A stretch of DNA of 45,601 nucleotides from Streptomyces sp. NRRL F-2664 (GCF_000719345.1 NZ_JOFX01000045.1:1-45601); one strand, 5' to 3'; positions 17,349 to 26,081 are shown, numbered from the stretch's first letter. Made by a program: numbers and translations. Notes: a model not told the origin generated them from the letters alone.

Positions 17349-17423
17349 AGGACGCCCGGGCGCCGGGCGGGCGGGGCGCCCGTACGCGCGGTCGCCCGAC
17401 GCGCCGTCGCCGGACCTCCGGCA

Positions 17424-17461
17424 ACCGCCCGGGCACCGGTGGTGAGTGGTGCCCGGGCGGT
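17424..17461. terminator. 14-bp stem terminator
   Basis: Arms 17424-17437 and 17448-17461 are perfectly complementary around a 10-base loop. It separates the small membrane gene from the convergent SMC-like gene. Confidence 0.75.
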
Positions 17462-17494
17462 GCCGGGAGCGGCGCCGCGGCCGGTACCGGGACG

Positions 17495-20400
17495 TCAGGC
17501 GGTCGATGCGCCGCTGCGGCGGAACATCCGCGTGGCGGTGATCTCGCCGTGGATGGTCTCCCCCTCCGGGGACTGCTGCGGCAGGCCCGGGCGGAGGTGC
17601 TCCTCGACACTGATGTACTTCAGGCCCGCCCGCAGGTCCGCGTCGTTGCGCAGGCGGATCACCAGCGGGAACTCCGCCAGGGCGGTCGTGTCGAACAGCC
17701 CGGTGGTGTACAGCAGCTGCACACCGAGCGCGTCGGACACGGCCCGCTGGAGCTCCAGCAGGTAGGTGGCGTTCGCACGGCCGATCGGGTTGTCCAGGAA
17801 CAGCGTGCCGGCGTGCCGGTGCTTGTCGCGCCCGCGGTCGTTGCTGCGCAGGGCCGCCATCGTGCAGTACAGCGCGATCGCGGCGGTGAGCAGCTGGCCG
17901 CCGGAGAACACGTCGCCCATCTGTCCCACCGGCACCCGCTCGGCGCGCAGCACCGCGTCCGGCTTGAGGATCTCCACCGAGATGCCCTTGGGCTCCAGAG
18001 CCGCCTGGACGCCCCGCAGCAGCAGGGACATGCCGTCGCGGCGGCCCTCCCCGAAGGCCGCGGCGCCGTTCTTCCTCACCGCCGTGCGCGTGGCCTCGTC
18101 GATGACCTCGCCGAGCCGCTCGGTGAGGGTGGCCGTGTCGGGCTCCTCGAAGCGGATCCGCAGGAACTCCTGCCCGGACCATTCGCCGAGGCCCTCGGGG
18201 AGCTGCGAGAGGCGCTGCGCGGAACGGAGCGTGGCCAGCGCGGACTCGACCAGGCCGCGCAGCCGGTCGACGATGCTGTCGCGGTTGCGCTCCAGCTGTG
18301 CCAGCTCGTCGGTCAGGACGCGCAGCCGGGGGGCGAAGGCCGCGGCCCAGGCCGCCGCGTGCTCGGGCAGGGCGGCGGCGGGCAGTTCGCGGATCTGCTG
18401 GCGCGCGGGAGTGCGTACCTGCTCGTAGCGGGTGGCGTTGGCGTGCCGGACCAGGATGTCGCTCGCCTCGCGGACCGCGGACTCCGCCGCCGACAGGTCG
18501 GCGGCGCAGCCGCGCAGGGAGCGGCGGGCCTCGGTGGCCGACTGGCGTGCCTCCTCCAGGGTGCCGGGGTGCGCCACCGGCTCCTGCTCGTCGTCCTGGT
18601 GCGCGTGGTCGCGCAGCAGGTCCCGCAGGAGCGCCGCGGTCTCGTCGAAGCCGCCGGCGCCGTCCTCGGCGGTGCGGTGGGCGCGCAGCAGGTCCGCATG
18701 GGCCGCGCGGGCACCCTCCACGGCCGCGGTGTGCGCCGCGAGCTGGGCGGTTGCGGTGCGCAGCAGGGCCTGTGCCTGGTCGACGTCCGCGGGGATCAGC
18801 TCCTCGGGCAGGTCGGTGTGCGCGTCGCCCTCGGCGGGGGCGTGCCGTTCCGCCTCGCCGCGCAGCCGGCCGAGCTGCTCGCTGGCGGCCGAAGCGCGGG
18901 TCTCCAGCATCTGCACGAGGGATTCTGCGCGGGCCGCCGCGGCCTGCCGGGACGGCCCGTCGGCGCCGTCGGTGCCCTCCAGGAGCTGGGCGGCGCGGAT
19001 GCGGACCTTGTTGGTGAGGCGGTCCAGTTCGGCGAGGGCGGCGCTCTCGTCGCTCTCGGCGCGGGCCTGTTCGGCGCGCAGGTCGGCGCCGACGCCGACC
19101 TTCTCGTAGAGCCGGGACGCCGCCCGGTAGGCCTCGCGGAGGTCGGGGAGGGGTACGCGCGGGCCGTCGTCGCCGTCCGGCAGCTGGTCGGGGGCGCCGG
19201 CGATCTCAGCGCGCTCGGCACGCAGGGCGCGGGCGGTGCGGCGGGCGTCGTCGGCGGCGCGCTGGGCAGCGCGGCGATCCTCGTCGGCGGCGCGCGCCCG
19301 CTCCAGGCAGGCCTCGGCGCGGGCCTCGGACTCGGCGGCCTCGTCGGCGAGTTCACGGACGCGTGCCTGCCAGCCGGCGCGCTCGCGCAGACGGAAGGCG
19401 AGGCCAGCGAGGGCGTCTGCGGCGCGGCGGGCGCGCTGGGCGGCGTCCTGGCGCTCCTCGCGGACGCGGGCCGCGTCGGCGGCCGCCTCGTCGGCCTCGG
19501 CGCGTACGGTACGGGCCTCCGCCAGCTCGGCGTCGGTCTCCTCGGCGAACATCCGGGCCGCTGCGGCCTGCTCCGCCAGCTCGGTGAGCCGGCCGGGCGG
19601 GCAGCCGGTGCGCCAGGAGGCGAGCCGGGCGGCGAGCTCGCGGTCGCCCGCCAGGCGGGCGGCGAGCTCGCGGATCTCGGCGTCGCGCGCGCCGGCGCGG
19701 CTGCGCAGGGCCTGGCGCTCCTCGTCCGCGGCGTGCTCGTCGTGCATGGCCGGGTTCGGCGGCACGAGGAAGACGGCGGCGTCCTCGTCCCCGGGGCCGG
19801 CCGGGGGAACGGGTGCCAGCAGGGCTGCGGCCGTGCCGACGGCGACGGTGGACCGGGGCAGCAGCGCCGCGCCGGAGAGGACCTCACGGGCCCGGCTGTG
19901 GGTGTCGGGGTCGGTGATGACGACGCCGTCGACGAGTTCGGGGCGGGCGGCGAGGACGGCGGCGTGGTCCGCGGGGTCCACGGCCTGGGCGAGGTAGCGC
20001 CAGCCGGGGAGCGCGGGGATGCCGTGTTCACCGAGGTACTCCACGGTGGCCAGGACGTCCGGGCCGGGGGGCAGCAGGCCGCCGTCGCCGAGCGCGCCCA
20101 GGATGCGGGCGTCGTCGGCGGCCGCGGTGCGCAGGTCGAACAGCTGGCGTTCGGCGGAGGCGACGCCGTCGGCGAGCAGGTCGCGCAGCTCGTCGGCGCC
20201 CCGGTCGAGGTCCTCGACGGTGAGTCGGCCGACGGCGGTGGCGACGGCGGTGCGGGCGGCGCCCTGCGCCTCGCCGTGGGGTCCGCCGGTGGAGCCGTCG
20301 CCGGTGCGGGGCGCGGGGACCGCCACGTCGGCGGTGTCTGCCGCGGCGGGGAGTCCGAGGAGTTCGGCGAGGCGCGGGGCTGCGGCGAGCGAGGCCGCGG

Positions 20401-22189
20401 CGCGGTGCTCGGCGTCGTGGGCGGCCTCGGCGGCCTCGGCGGCGTCCGCGGCGCGGGCGGCGGTCAGCTCGGCCCGGGATTCGGCGACGGCGGCCTCACG
20501 GGCTGCTTCGGCGGCGGCCCGGGCGGCCTCCCGGGACTCCTCCCAGGCGGCCACGGCCGCCTTCTCGGCGTCGGCGGCGGCAAGGGCGGCGCGGGCCGGG
20601 TCGGCGTCGGGGGCGGAGTCGTCGAGCCAGCCGGCCCGGACGGCCTCGGCGGTCTCCTGCTCGACCTCGCTGAGCCGGGCCCTGAGATGTTCGGCCTCAC
20701 TGCGGGCGCGCTGCGCGGCCGTGGCGGCGGCGGTGGCGTCGCGGTGGGAGTCCTCGCCGGTGGCCTGCAGGGCGGCGGAGCGCTCCTCCTCCTCGTTGGC
20801 GAGGCGTTCGCCCTCCTCGGCGGCGGAGTGCAGGGCGCGTACGAGCTCGCCGGCCGCGGTGGCGCGGGCGGCCAGGGCGGGGGCGGCGTCGCGCTCGGCC
20901 TCGCGGATCGCGGCGGCGACGCGGGCGGAGCGGTCGGCGGCGGCGCGGTGGCGCAGTACGGTCTCGGCGGCCTGCCAGGCCGAGTGCAGGGTGCGGGCTT
21001 CGAGGAGTTCGCGGCGCTGCGCGGCGGCGGCCTTGTCGGCGACGGTCAGGGCCAGGGAGGCGTGCCGGTAGGCGAGTTCGGCGGAGACGGCCGCGCTGCG
21101 GGTGCGGGCGGCCTCGGCGGCGGTGACGTCGTGGGCGGCGGCGGTGACGCGCTGGGCGAGGTCTGCGGCCCGGCCGCGCTCCTCGGCGGCGCGGGCGGAG
21201 AGCCGGCGGGCGAGGGTGCGCGTGCGGCGTTCGGCGCCGGCGTGGACGTCGCGCAGCCGGGAGCGGGTGGCGGCGGCTTCGACGATCTTGGTGAGGAGGT
21301 CCACCGAGCCGGCGGTGAAGTCGCGTTCGGCCATGAGTTCGGCGCGGCGGCCGAGCTTGTTGCCGAAGCCGTGGACGAGGTCGGCGAGGCCGTCGGTGTC
21401 GCGGGTGTCGGTGACGGCGCGCAGCAGCAGGTCGGTGAAGTCGGAGTCCTTCTTCACCGCGAAGAGGCCGGCCGCCTCGCCCTCGTCGGCGTTCATCTCG
21501 CGCTGGTAGCGGAAGAGTTCGGGGTCGAGGCCCAGCTCGGTGAGGTGCTCGTTCCAGCGGTCGTGGATCTCCTCGAAGCAGACTTCGAGGTGGGGGTACG
21601 CCTTGCCCGCCTCGGTCAGCGCGTCGCGGAAGCCCTTCATGGTGCGGCGGCGGCCCTGCGCGCCGGAGACACCCTCGACGGGCGGGCGCACGGCGGTGGA
21701 CTCGGCCACCGGCAGGCTGTCGAGGCTCATGCCGGGGCCGGGGCGGAAGGAGTACCAGGCCTCGGCGAACTTGCGCGGGTCGTTGGAGACCTGGCGGCCG
21801 CGCCATTCGCTGACCTTGCCGACGACCACGCATGCGCCGGTCTGCGTGTGCTGCCACTCCAGGGCCACGTGGCCGCAGTCGTCGGCGAGCAGGAACTTGC
21901 GCAGGACGCCGGAGCTGGCGCCGCCGAGCGTGTTGCGGTGGCCGGGGAGCATCACCGAGAAGATCAGCTTGAGGAGGACGGACTTGCCGCCGCCGTTCTC
22001 CAGGAAGAGGACACCGGCGGGCGCTGGCCGGCGCGGCGGCCCTGTCGGCTCCTCCTCGAAGAACTCCGCCTGGGCCGGCGCCGGGTGGGGCACCGGCTCG
22101 CCGACTCCGCGCAGGTCGAGCACGGTGTCGGCGTAGCGCGCGCCGGCGGGCCCGATGGAGTAGAGGCGGATCCGGGACAGCTCGTACAT
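17495..22189 (-). CDS. SMC/MukB-like ATPase of a MukFEB/Wadjet-type trio (JetC/MksB-like)
   Basis: This 1564-aa protein has the SMC plan. The ATP-binding head starts with FLENGGGKS (Lys69-Ser70); the first Gly of the usual GxxGxGK is Leu. Long Ala/Glu/Arg-rich coiled coil follows from about 300 to 1330, broken by a globular hinge-like part at about 680-830. The C-terminal head has FSGGQ (Ser1429-Gln1432) and a Walker B-like TLFLDNP, where Asp1466 is followed by Asn1467 instead of the catalytic Glu. It is third in an operon after a 500-aa and a 300-aa gene, which matches mukF-mukE-mukB, mksFEB and jetABC in order and size. It probably loops or loads DNA; no nuclease gene (jetD/mksG) is adjacent. 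Exact family unproven. Confidence 0.75.
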   Translation of the reverse strand: MYELSRIRLYSIGPAGARYADTVLDLRGVGEPVPHPAPAQAEFFEEEPTGPPRRPAPAGVLFLENGGGKSVLLKLIFSVMLPGHRNTLGGASSGVLRKFLLADDCGHVALEWQHTQTGACVVVGKVSEWRGRQVSNDPRKFAEAWYSFRPGPGMSLDSLPVAESTAVRPPVEGVSGAQGRRRTMKGFRDALTEAGKAYPHLEVCFEEIHDRWNEHLTELGLDPELFRYQREMNADEGEAAGLFAVKKDSDFTDLLLRAVTDTRDTDGLADLVHGFGNKLGRRAELMAERDFTAGSVDLLTKIVEAAATRSRLRDVHAGAERRTRTLARRLSARAAEERGRAADLAQRVTAAAHDVTAAEAARTRSAAVSAELAYRHASLALTVADKAAAAQRRELLEARTLHSAWQAAETVLRHRAAADRSARVAAAIREAERDAAPALAARATAAGELVRALHSAAEEGERLANEEEERSAALQATGEDSHRDATAAATAAQRARSEAEHLRARLSEVEQETAEAVRAGWLDDSAPDADPARAALAAADAEKAAVAAWEESREAARAAAEAAREAAVAESRAELTAARAADAAEAAEAAHDAEHRAAASLAAAPRLAELLGLPAAADTADVAVPAPRTGDGSTGGPHGEAQGAARTAVATAVGRLTVEDLDRGADELRDLLADGVASAERQLFDLRTAAADDARILGALGDGGLLPPGPDVLATVEYLGEHGIPALPGWRYLAQAVDPADHAAVLAARPELVDGVVITDPDTHSRAREVLSGAALLPRSTVAVGTAAALLAPVPPAGPGDEDAAVFLVPPNPAMHDEHAADEERQALRSRAGARDAEIRELAARLAGDRELAARLASWRTGCPPGRLTELAEQAAAARMFAEETDAELAEARTVRAEADEAAADAARVREERQDAAQRARRAADALAGLAFRLRERAGWQARVRELADEAAESEARAEACLERARAADEDRRAAQRAADDARRTARALRAERAEIAGAPDQLPDGDDGPRVPLPDLREAYRAASRLYEKVGVGADLRAEQARAESDESAALAELDRLTNKVRIRAAQLLEGTDGADGPSRQAAAARAESLVQMLETRASAASEQLGRLRGEAERHAPAEGDAHTDLPEELIPADVDQAQALLRTATAQLAAHTAAVEGARAAHADLLRAHRTAEDGAGGFDETAALLRDLLRDHAHQDDEQEPVAHPGTLEEARQSATEARRSLRGCAADLSAAESAVREASDILVRHANATRYEQVRTPARQQIRELPAAALPEHAAAWAAAFAPRLRVLTDELAQLERNRDSIVDRLRGLVESALATLRSAQRLSQLPEGLGEWSGQEFLRIRFEEPDTATLTERLGEVIDEATRTAVRKNGAAAFGEGRRDGMSLLLRGVQAALEPKGISVEILKPDAVLRAERVPVGQMGDVFSGGQLLTAAIALYCTMAALRSNDRGRDKHRHAGTLFLDNPIGRANATYLLELQRAVSDALGVQLLYTTGLFDTTALAEFPLVIRLRNDADLRAGLKYISVEEHLRPGLPQQSPEGETIHGEITATRMFRRSGASTA

Positions 22190-22242
22190 GGCGGCGGACT
22201 CTCGTGGTGTCTGGGTGCGGCGGGGTCTACGGGGTGGGGGGC

Positions 22243-23145
22243 TCAGGCGTGGAAGGGCAGCCCGGCGTCGGCGGCCAGCTCCAGGTCGTCGCCCTCGGGC
22301 GGCGGCAGGAGGGTGGCGGAGCCGTCGCTGACGGGGACCACGCCGAGTTCCAGGAGCTCGGCCATGGCCGCGCTGCCCGCCATGTCGCGGACCTGGAGCT
22401 GGTAGCGGGGGGTGGTGCGGTAGGTGCCGCCGGCCTCGTCGCCGGTGCGCTGGAGGAAGCCGGATTCGGTGAGGAAGGCGGCGGCCTTGCCGACGATGCC
22501 GGTGGTGGAGCCGGCGAGGCGGCGGGCGTCCTTGGTGGCGCCGGTGGCGCTGCGGCGGGCGTAGACGCGCCAGGCGGCCTCCAGGCCGGGGGCGTCGGAA
22601 GCCGGGTCGGTGTTCTCGCCGAGCTCCTCGGCGCGCTCCTCCAGGCGGCGGCAGGTCTGCCGGACGAAGGCGTCGACGCCGTTGACGGTGACGCGGCCGA
22701 TGTAGCCGTCGTCGGCGAGGTCCTCGGGCCGCGGGAAGGCGAGGGCGGCGACGGCCAGGTGGGCGAGGCCATGCAGGAAGCGGTCGGCGGAGTCCGCGGC
22801 GGTGCGGCGGGCGTAGTCGCCCATCCGGACGGCGAAGACGGAGTCCTCGTCGGCGGCCACGGCCATGCCGGCGCGCGGGGACACCTCCAGTACGACGAGG
22901 CCGAGGCCGGTGGCCACGGCGTCGGCGAGGCGGCCGAAGGCGGGCTCCTCACGGTAGCGGCGCAGGAGTTCGGCGTACTCGGCGTCACGGGCGGGGGCGA
23001 GCTTCGGCTGGAGGCCGAAGGCGACGAGCCGGGCCGCGTCGGCGGCGTCCGCCGGGGTCACCGCTCCTGCGGTGGCGGGCGCGACGGGAGCCGACGGCGT
23101 GTCGGGCTCGCTCCACGCGGGGTGCTCGGCGTGGTGGTCGCTCAC
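22243..23145 (-). CDS. MukE/JetB-like subunit of the SMC trio
   Basis: This 300-aa protein sits between the 500-aa and 1564-aa genes, the place of MukE, MksE or JetB. No motif proves the family. Visible are a disordered N-terminus, helices with RLVAFGLQPK, a central helical region, and a C-terminal part that reads like a winged helix (GIVGKAAAFLTESGFLQRTG ... YRTTPRYQLQVRDM). Lysine is scarce and acidic residues are frequent. The GTG start has GAGGAG upstream and overlaps a TGA as GTGA. The SMC-like gene follows after 53 bases. Role inferred from position only. Confidence 0.6.
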   Translation of the reverse strand: MSDHHAEHPAWSEPDTPSAPVAPATAGAVTPADAADAARLVAFGLQPKLAPARDAEYAELLRRYREEPAFGRLADAVATGLGLVVLEVSPRAGMAVAADEDSVFAVRMGDYARRTAADSADRFLHGLAHLAVAALAFPRPEDLADDGYIGRVTVNGVDAFVRQTCRRLEERAEELGENTDPASDAPGLEAAWRVYARRSATGATKDARRLAGSTTGIVGKAAAFLTESGFLQRTGDEAGGTYRTTPRYQLQVRDMAGSAAMAELLELGVVPVSDGSATLLPPPEGDDLELAADAGLPFHA

Positions 23146-23599
23146 GGGCGGGTCTCCTCGGCGGTGCGGGGCGTTCGGGCGGTACGGGTGGTACGGGGGC
23201 GGTCGGGGGGTTCGCGGCGCGGCGCCGGCGGTTCCGGGTCGCCCGTACCCGTCGGTGTCAGGGGCTCGGGGTGGCCGGGGGTGATGCCCGGGGCAACCCG
23301 GCTCCGCCGGGCACCGGGCTCCGCCCGGACCCGCGCCTCAAACGCCGGCGGGGCTCGAAACGGCACCGCCTGGGCTGGCGTGAGCACGTGCCGGGCGGGG
23401 TCGCCCGCGGGCAGGGGCAGGCGCGGCCCCAGCAGGGCCCGGCCGCCAAGCGACAGCGCATGGGGCGGCCCCGGCCGGGCCCGGCCGCCAAGCGGCGAAG
23501 CCGGGCACGGCCTCAGCCGGGCAAGGCCGGCGGTCGGCGGGGCCGGTACGGGTGGGGCGGTGGGCGCCCAGCGGGCGGAGGGGGCCGGGGTGGGGCGGG
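23146..23599 (-). other. 454-base insert between the kleisin-like and MukE-like genes
   Basis: It breaks an otherwise tight operon. It contains copy B of the dispersed repeat (23310-23355) and two diverged 42-base units built on GCTTGGCGGCCGGGCC. A 153-codon minus-strand frame (23142-23603) fills it exactly: its ATG overlaps the upstream TGA as ATGA, and its TGA overlaps the next GTG as GTGA. The product would be Pro/Arg-rich without recognisable domains. It may be an expanded repeat that has kept a frame, or a real fourth gene. I lean to the first. Confidence 0.45.
23310..23355. repeat. dispersed GC-rich palindromic repeat, copy B
   Basis: CGGGCTCCGCCCGGACC followed by CAAACGCCGGCGGGG resembles 8646-8692 over most of its length. 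This type of sequence is common between Streptomyces genes. It lies inside the 454-base insert of the SMC-like operon. Confidence 0.5.
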
Positions 23600-25102
23600 T
23601 CACGAGGACTCCGCGCGGTCGGCGGCCATGCCGGCGGCGTCGAGGAGGGCGGTGCCGACGATGAGGTCGGCGCCGCCGAACTCGGGGTCGTCGAGCTGCG
23701 TGCCGTCGTCCACGGCGAAGAGCAGGCGCTCCTCGCCCTGGCGGTACGCGGTGCCCACGGCCGGGCTCGCGGCGTGCACGGCCAGCAGGGCCACCAGGTA
23801 CGGCAGGTCGGCGTCGCTGCGGCGGGCCTCCGCGAGCAGTCCGGACAGTCGGCGCGGGGCGTCGTGCGGCAGGTCCAGGAGCTGCATGGCGGCGGCGAGC
23901 TGCTCCTCGGTGAAGCGGCTGTCGTCCGGGGTGGCGATGAGGTCGGGCTCCGGCATCTGCGCACCGAGGTGCTCGCGCTCCACCGGCGGGGTGAGCAGGA
24001 TCTCGACGAGGTCGGCCACCCGCACCGAGACGGGCGTGCGCAGTCCCGCGCCGGCGGCGAAGAAGGCGTCGGTCACCCGGCGGGCCTCCTCCACGGGCCG
24101 CGGCAGGATCGGGGCGACGAGCTGGCCGTACAGGTCGATGCCGGTGCGCGGGGCGGGGGCGGCGAAGGCCTGGCGGTCCTGCTCGGCACGGAACAGCGGG
24201 CCGGCGTCGAGCAGTCGGGACTGGAGCTGGGTGTGGCGGCGGATGCAGTCCTTGACGATGTCGACGAGCTCGGCGGCGCGCCGCTTGTTCTCCGGCTCCT
24301 CGGCCTCGTCGCGCGCCTTGCGGATGTTGGTCAGGATGGCGTTCTCGTGGCGGTAGCGGTCGGCGACGTGCTCCAGGGCCTCGGCGATCATGTCGGGGAC
24401 GGCTTGGAGCCAGTCCACCGCGCGGACGTTGCGCCGGGTCGCGTCCAGGGTGCGGCGCAGGGTCTCCGCGTACTGCACGGTCCGGTACCGGGCCTGCTCG
24501 GCGGCGAGCTGGGCATCCGCGAGGCGGCCGCGGCTGATCAGCACCTCCAGCTTGACCTCGGCGGCGATCTGGGCGCTGGTGACGTCGGTGTCGAGGGCGC
24601 CGACGAGGACGTTGACGGCCTCGTCGGTGGTGCGCAGGTAGACCGCGCCGCCGTAGGGGACCTCTTCGATCAGCTTGAAGTCGTAGTCGCGGCGCACATA
24701 GACGCCGTCCGGGCCGAAGGTGCCGTAGATCGCGCGGAAGCCGCGGTCCACACTGCCGACGTTGATCAGGTTCTCCAGCACCCAGCGGGCCACCCGCTCG
24801 TGCTCGGCCGCCGGGCGGGAGGGGGCCTGGGCCGCGACGCGCGGCAGCAGCCTGGCCACTATCTGCTCGTGGTCGGCGCCGGTGTCGAAGTCCATGTTGA
24901 GGGTGACCAGGTCGATCGCGGCGAGCGCGACCTCCGCCATCGCATAGACCCCGTACTCACCCGCCAGATTGGCCTTGCGCACGTCGAGGTCGTGCAGCGG
25001 GGCGGTGCAGGCGAGGGCGCGCAGCCGCCGGGCCAGGCCCTCGTCGGCGGCCGGGCCCGGCGCCGGGGAGGGAAGGGTCTTCGCCGGGGCGGGGAGAGTC
25101 AC
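23600..25102 (-). CDS. kleisin/MukF/JetA-like subunit of the SMC trio
   Basis: This 500-aa protein is first in the operon and matches MukF/MksF/JetA in place and length. By eye it is a soluble, mostly helical protein: a start region (LRALACTAPLHDLDVRKANLAGEYG), a middle with long charged helices (ENAILTNIRKARDEAEEPENKRRAAELVDIVKD), and a C-terminal part with RFTEEQLAAAMQLLDLP. No enzyme motif is seen. Kleisin function (bridging the SMC heads) is inferred from gene order. GTG 25102 is chosen because TAGTCT, a good -10 box, ends six bases ahead, which suggests a leaderless mRNA; a TTG at 25108 is the alternative. No Shine-Dalgarno sequence is present. Confidence 0.6.
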   Translation of the reverse strand: MTLPAPAKTLPSPAPGPAADEGLARRLRALACTAPLHDLDVRKANLAGEYGVYAMAEVALAAIDLVTLNMDFDTGADHEQIVARLLPRVAAQAPSRPAAEHERVARWVLENLINVGSVDRGFRAIYGTFGPDGVYVRRDYDFKLIEEVPYGGAVYLRTTDEAVNVLVGALDTDVTSAQIAAEVKLEVLISRGRLADAQLAAEQARYRTVQYAETLRRTLDATRRNVRAVDWLQAVPDMIAEALEHVADRYRHENAILTNIRKARDEAEEPENKRRAAELVDIVKDCIRRHTQLQSRLLDAGPLFRAEQDRQAFAAPAPRTGIDLYGQLVAPILPRPVEEARRVTDAFFAAGAGLRTPVSVRVADLVEILLTPPVEREHLGAQMPEPDLIATPDDSRFTEEQLAAAMQLLDLPHDAPRRLSGLLAEARRSDADLPYLVALLAVHAASPAVGTAYRQGEERLLFAVDDGTQLDDPEFGGADLIVGTALLDAAGMAADRAESS

Positions 25103-25286
25103 GGACAAAGACTAGGCGCTGACAGCGACAACATCCCAAACCGCATGGTTCGGCCGGATCGTCCCGGGCTGCGGCACCGCTGTCACCCGCCCCGCCGGCA
25201 CCACTGTCACCCGCCCCGCCGGCCCCGGTGTCACCCGCCCCGCCGTGCCCTGCGGAGGGGCCTCGCGGCTGCTCTACCCTCAGCGC
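25103..25286. promoter_or_regulatory. divergent promoter region with two leaderless-type promoters
   Basis: On the minus strand, TAGTCT stands 6 bases before the kleisin-like GTG; a CGCTG-A-CAGCG palindrome (25117-25127) lies upstream of that box. On the plus strand, TACCCT (25275-25280) stands 6 bases before the pxpA ATG. Between them are three 24-bp tandem repeats. Confidence 0.55.
25173..25244. repeat. three 24-bp tandem repeats
   Basis: Units 25173-25196, 25197-25220 and 25221-25244 share the core GTCACCCGCCCCGCC and differ only in the first eight or nine bases. They lie between the divergent SMC-operon and pxp promoters and could bind a regulator, or be slippage products. Confidence 0.85.
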
Positions 25287-26081
25287 ATGGATTCCATGAT
25301 CGCACCCTCGCGCGTGATCGACCTCAACGCCGATCTCGGCGAGGGGTACGGACGCTGGGCGCTCACCGACGACGAGGCCCTGCTCTCGGTGGTCACCAGC
25401 GCCAACGTCGCCTGCGGCTTCCACGCCGGCGACCCGTCCATCATGCGCCGCGTCTGCGAGCTGGCCGCCGCGCGCGGCGTACGGATCGGCGCGCAGGTCT
25501 CCTACCGCGACCTGGCGGGCTTCGGTCGGCGCTCCATGGACGTGCCGCCCGGGGAGCTCGCCGACGAGGTGGCCTACCAGATCGGCGCGCTGGAGGTCTT
25601 CGCCCGGGCGGCCGGCTCGCGGGTGTCCTACGTGAAACCGCACGGCGCGCTCTACAACCGGACGGTGCACGACGCCGGCCAGGCCGCCGCCGTCGTCGCC
25701 GGCGTCCGGCTGGCGGCCGGCGCGGGGGCGACGGGCGGTCTGCCCGTGCTGGGCCTGCCCGGCTCGCTCCTGCTCGCCGCCGCCGAGGAGGCGGGGCTGG
25801 CCGCGGTGCCGGAGGCGTTCGCCGACCGTGCCTACACCCCGGCCGGGACGCTGGTGCCGCGCACCGAGCCGGGCTCGGTGGTGCACGACCCGGACACGGT
25901 GGTGGCGCGGGCCGTCGCCATGGCGGCCGCCGGCACCGTGACGGCCGCCGACGGCTCCGCCGTCCCCGTGGCCGCGCGTTCGCTCTGCCTGCACGGGGAC
26001 ACCCCGGGGGCGGCCGGGCTGGCCCTGCGCGTCAAGGAGGCGCTCGGCGCCGCCGGGGTGCGGGTGGAGGCCTTCACGTGA
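25287..26081 (+). CDS. pxpA: 5-oxoprolinase subunit A (LamB/YcsF family)
   Basis: This 264-aa subunit belongs to the ATP-dependent 5-oxoprolinase that opens 5-oxoproline to glutamate. The family marks are plain: DLNADLGEGYG, NVACGFHAGDP, GAQVSYRDLAGFGRR, YVKPHGALYN and LCLHGDTPGA. The full complex needs PxpB and PxpC, encoded next. The ATG at 25287 fits a leaderless start six bases after TACCCT; no Shine-Dalgarno sequence is present. Its TGA overlaps the pxpB GTG, so translation is coupled. Confidence 0.95.
   Translation: MDSMIAPSRVIDLNADLGEGYGRWALTDDEALLSVVTSANVACGFHAGDPSIMRRVCELAAARGVRIGAQVSYRDLAGFGRRSMDVPPGELADEVAYQIGALEVFARAAGSRVSYVKPHGALYNRTVHDAGQAAAVVAGVRLAAGAGATGGLPVLGLPGSLLLAAAEEAGLAAVPEAFADRAYTPAGTLVPRTEPGSVVHDPDTVVARAVAMAAAGTVTAADGSAVPVAARSLCLHGDTPGAAGLALRVKEALGAAGVRVEAFT

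Noticed and set aside
17549..22405. 1618-codon plus-strand frame opposite the SMC-like gene
   Set aside because: It is a shadow of the Ala/Glu/Arg-rich coiled coil on the other strand; the product is Gly/Val-rich without motifs.
17495..25102. Complete Wadjet defence system
   Set aside because: No JetD/TOPRIM-type gene lies within the window, so I call only a MukFEB/JetABC-like trio.
25173..25244. CRISPR array
   Set aside because: Three directly abutting 24-bp units have no spacers, and no cas genes are nearby.
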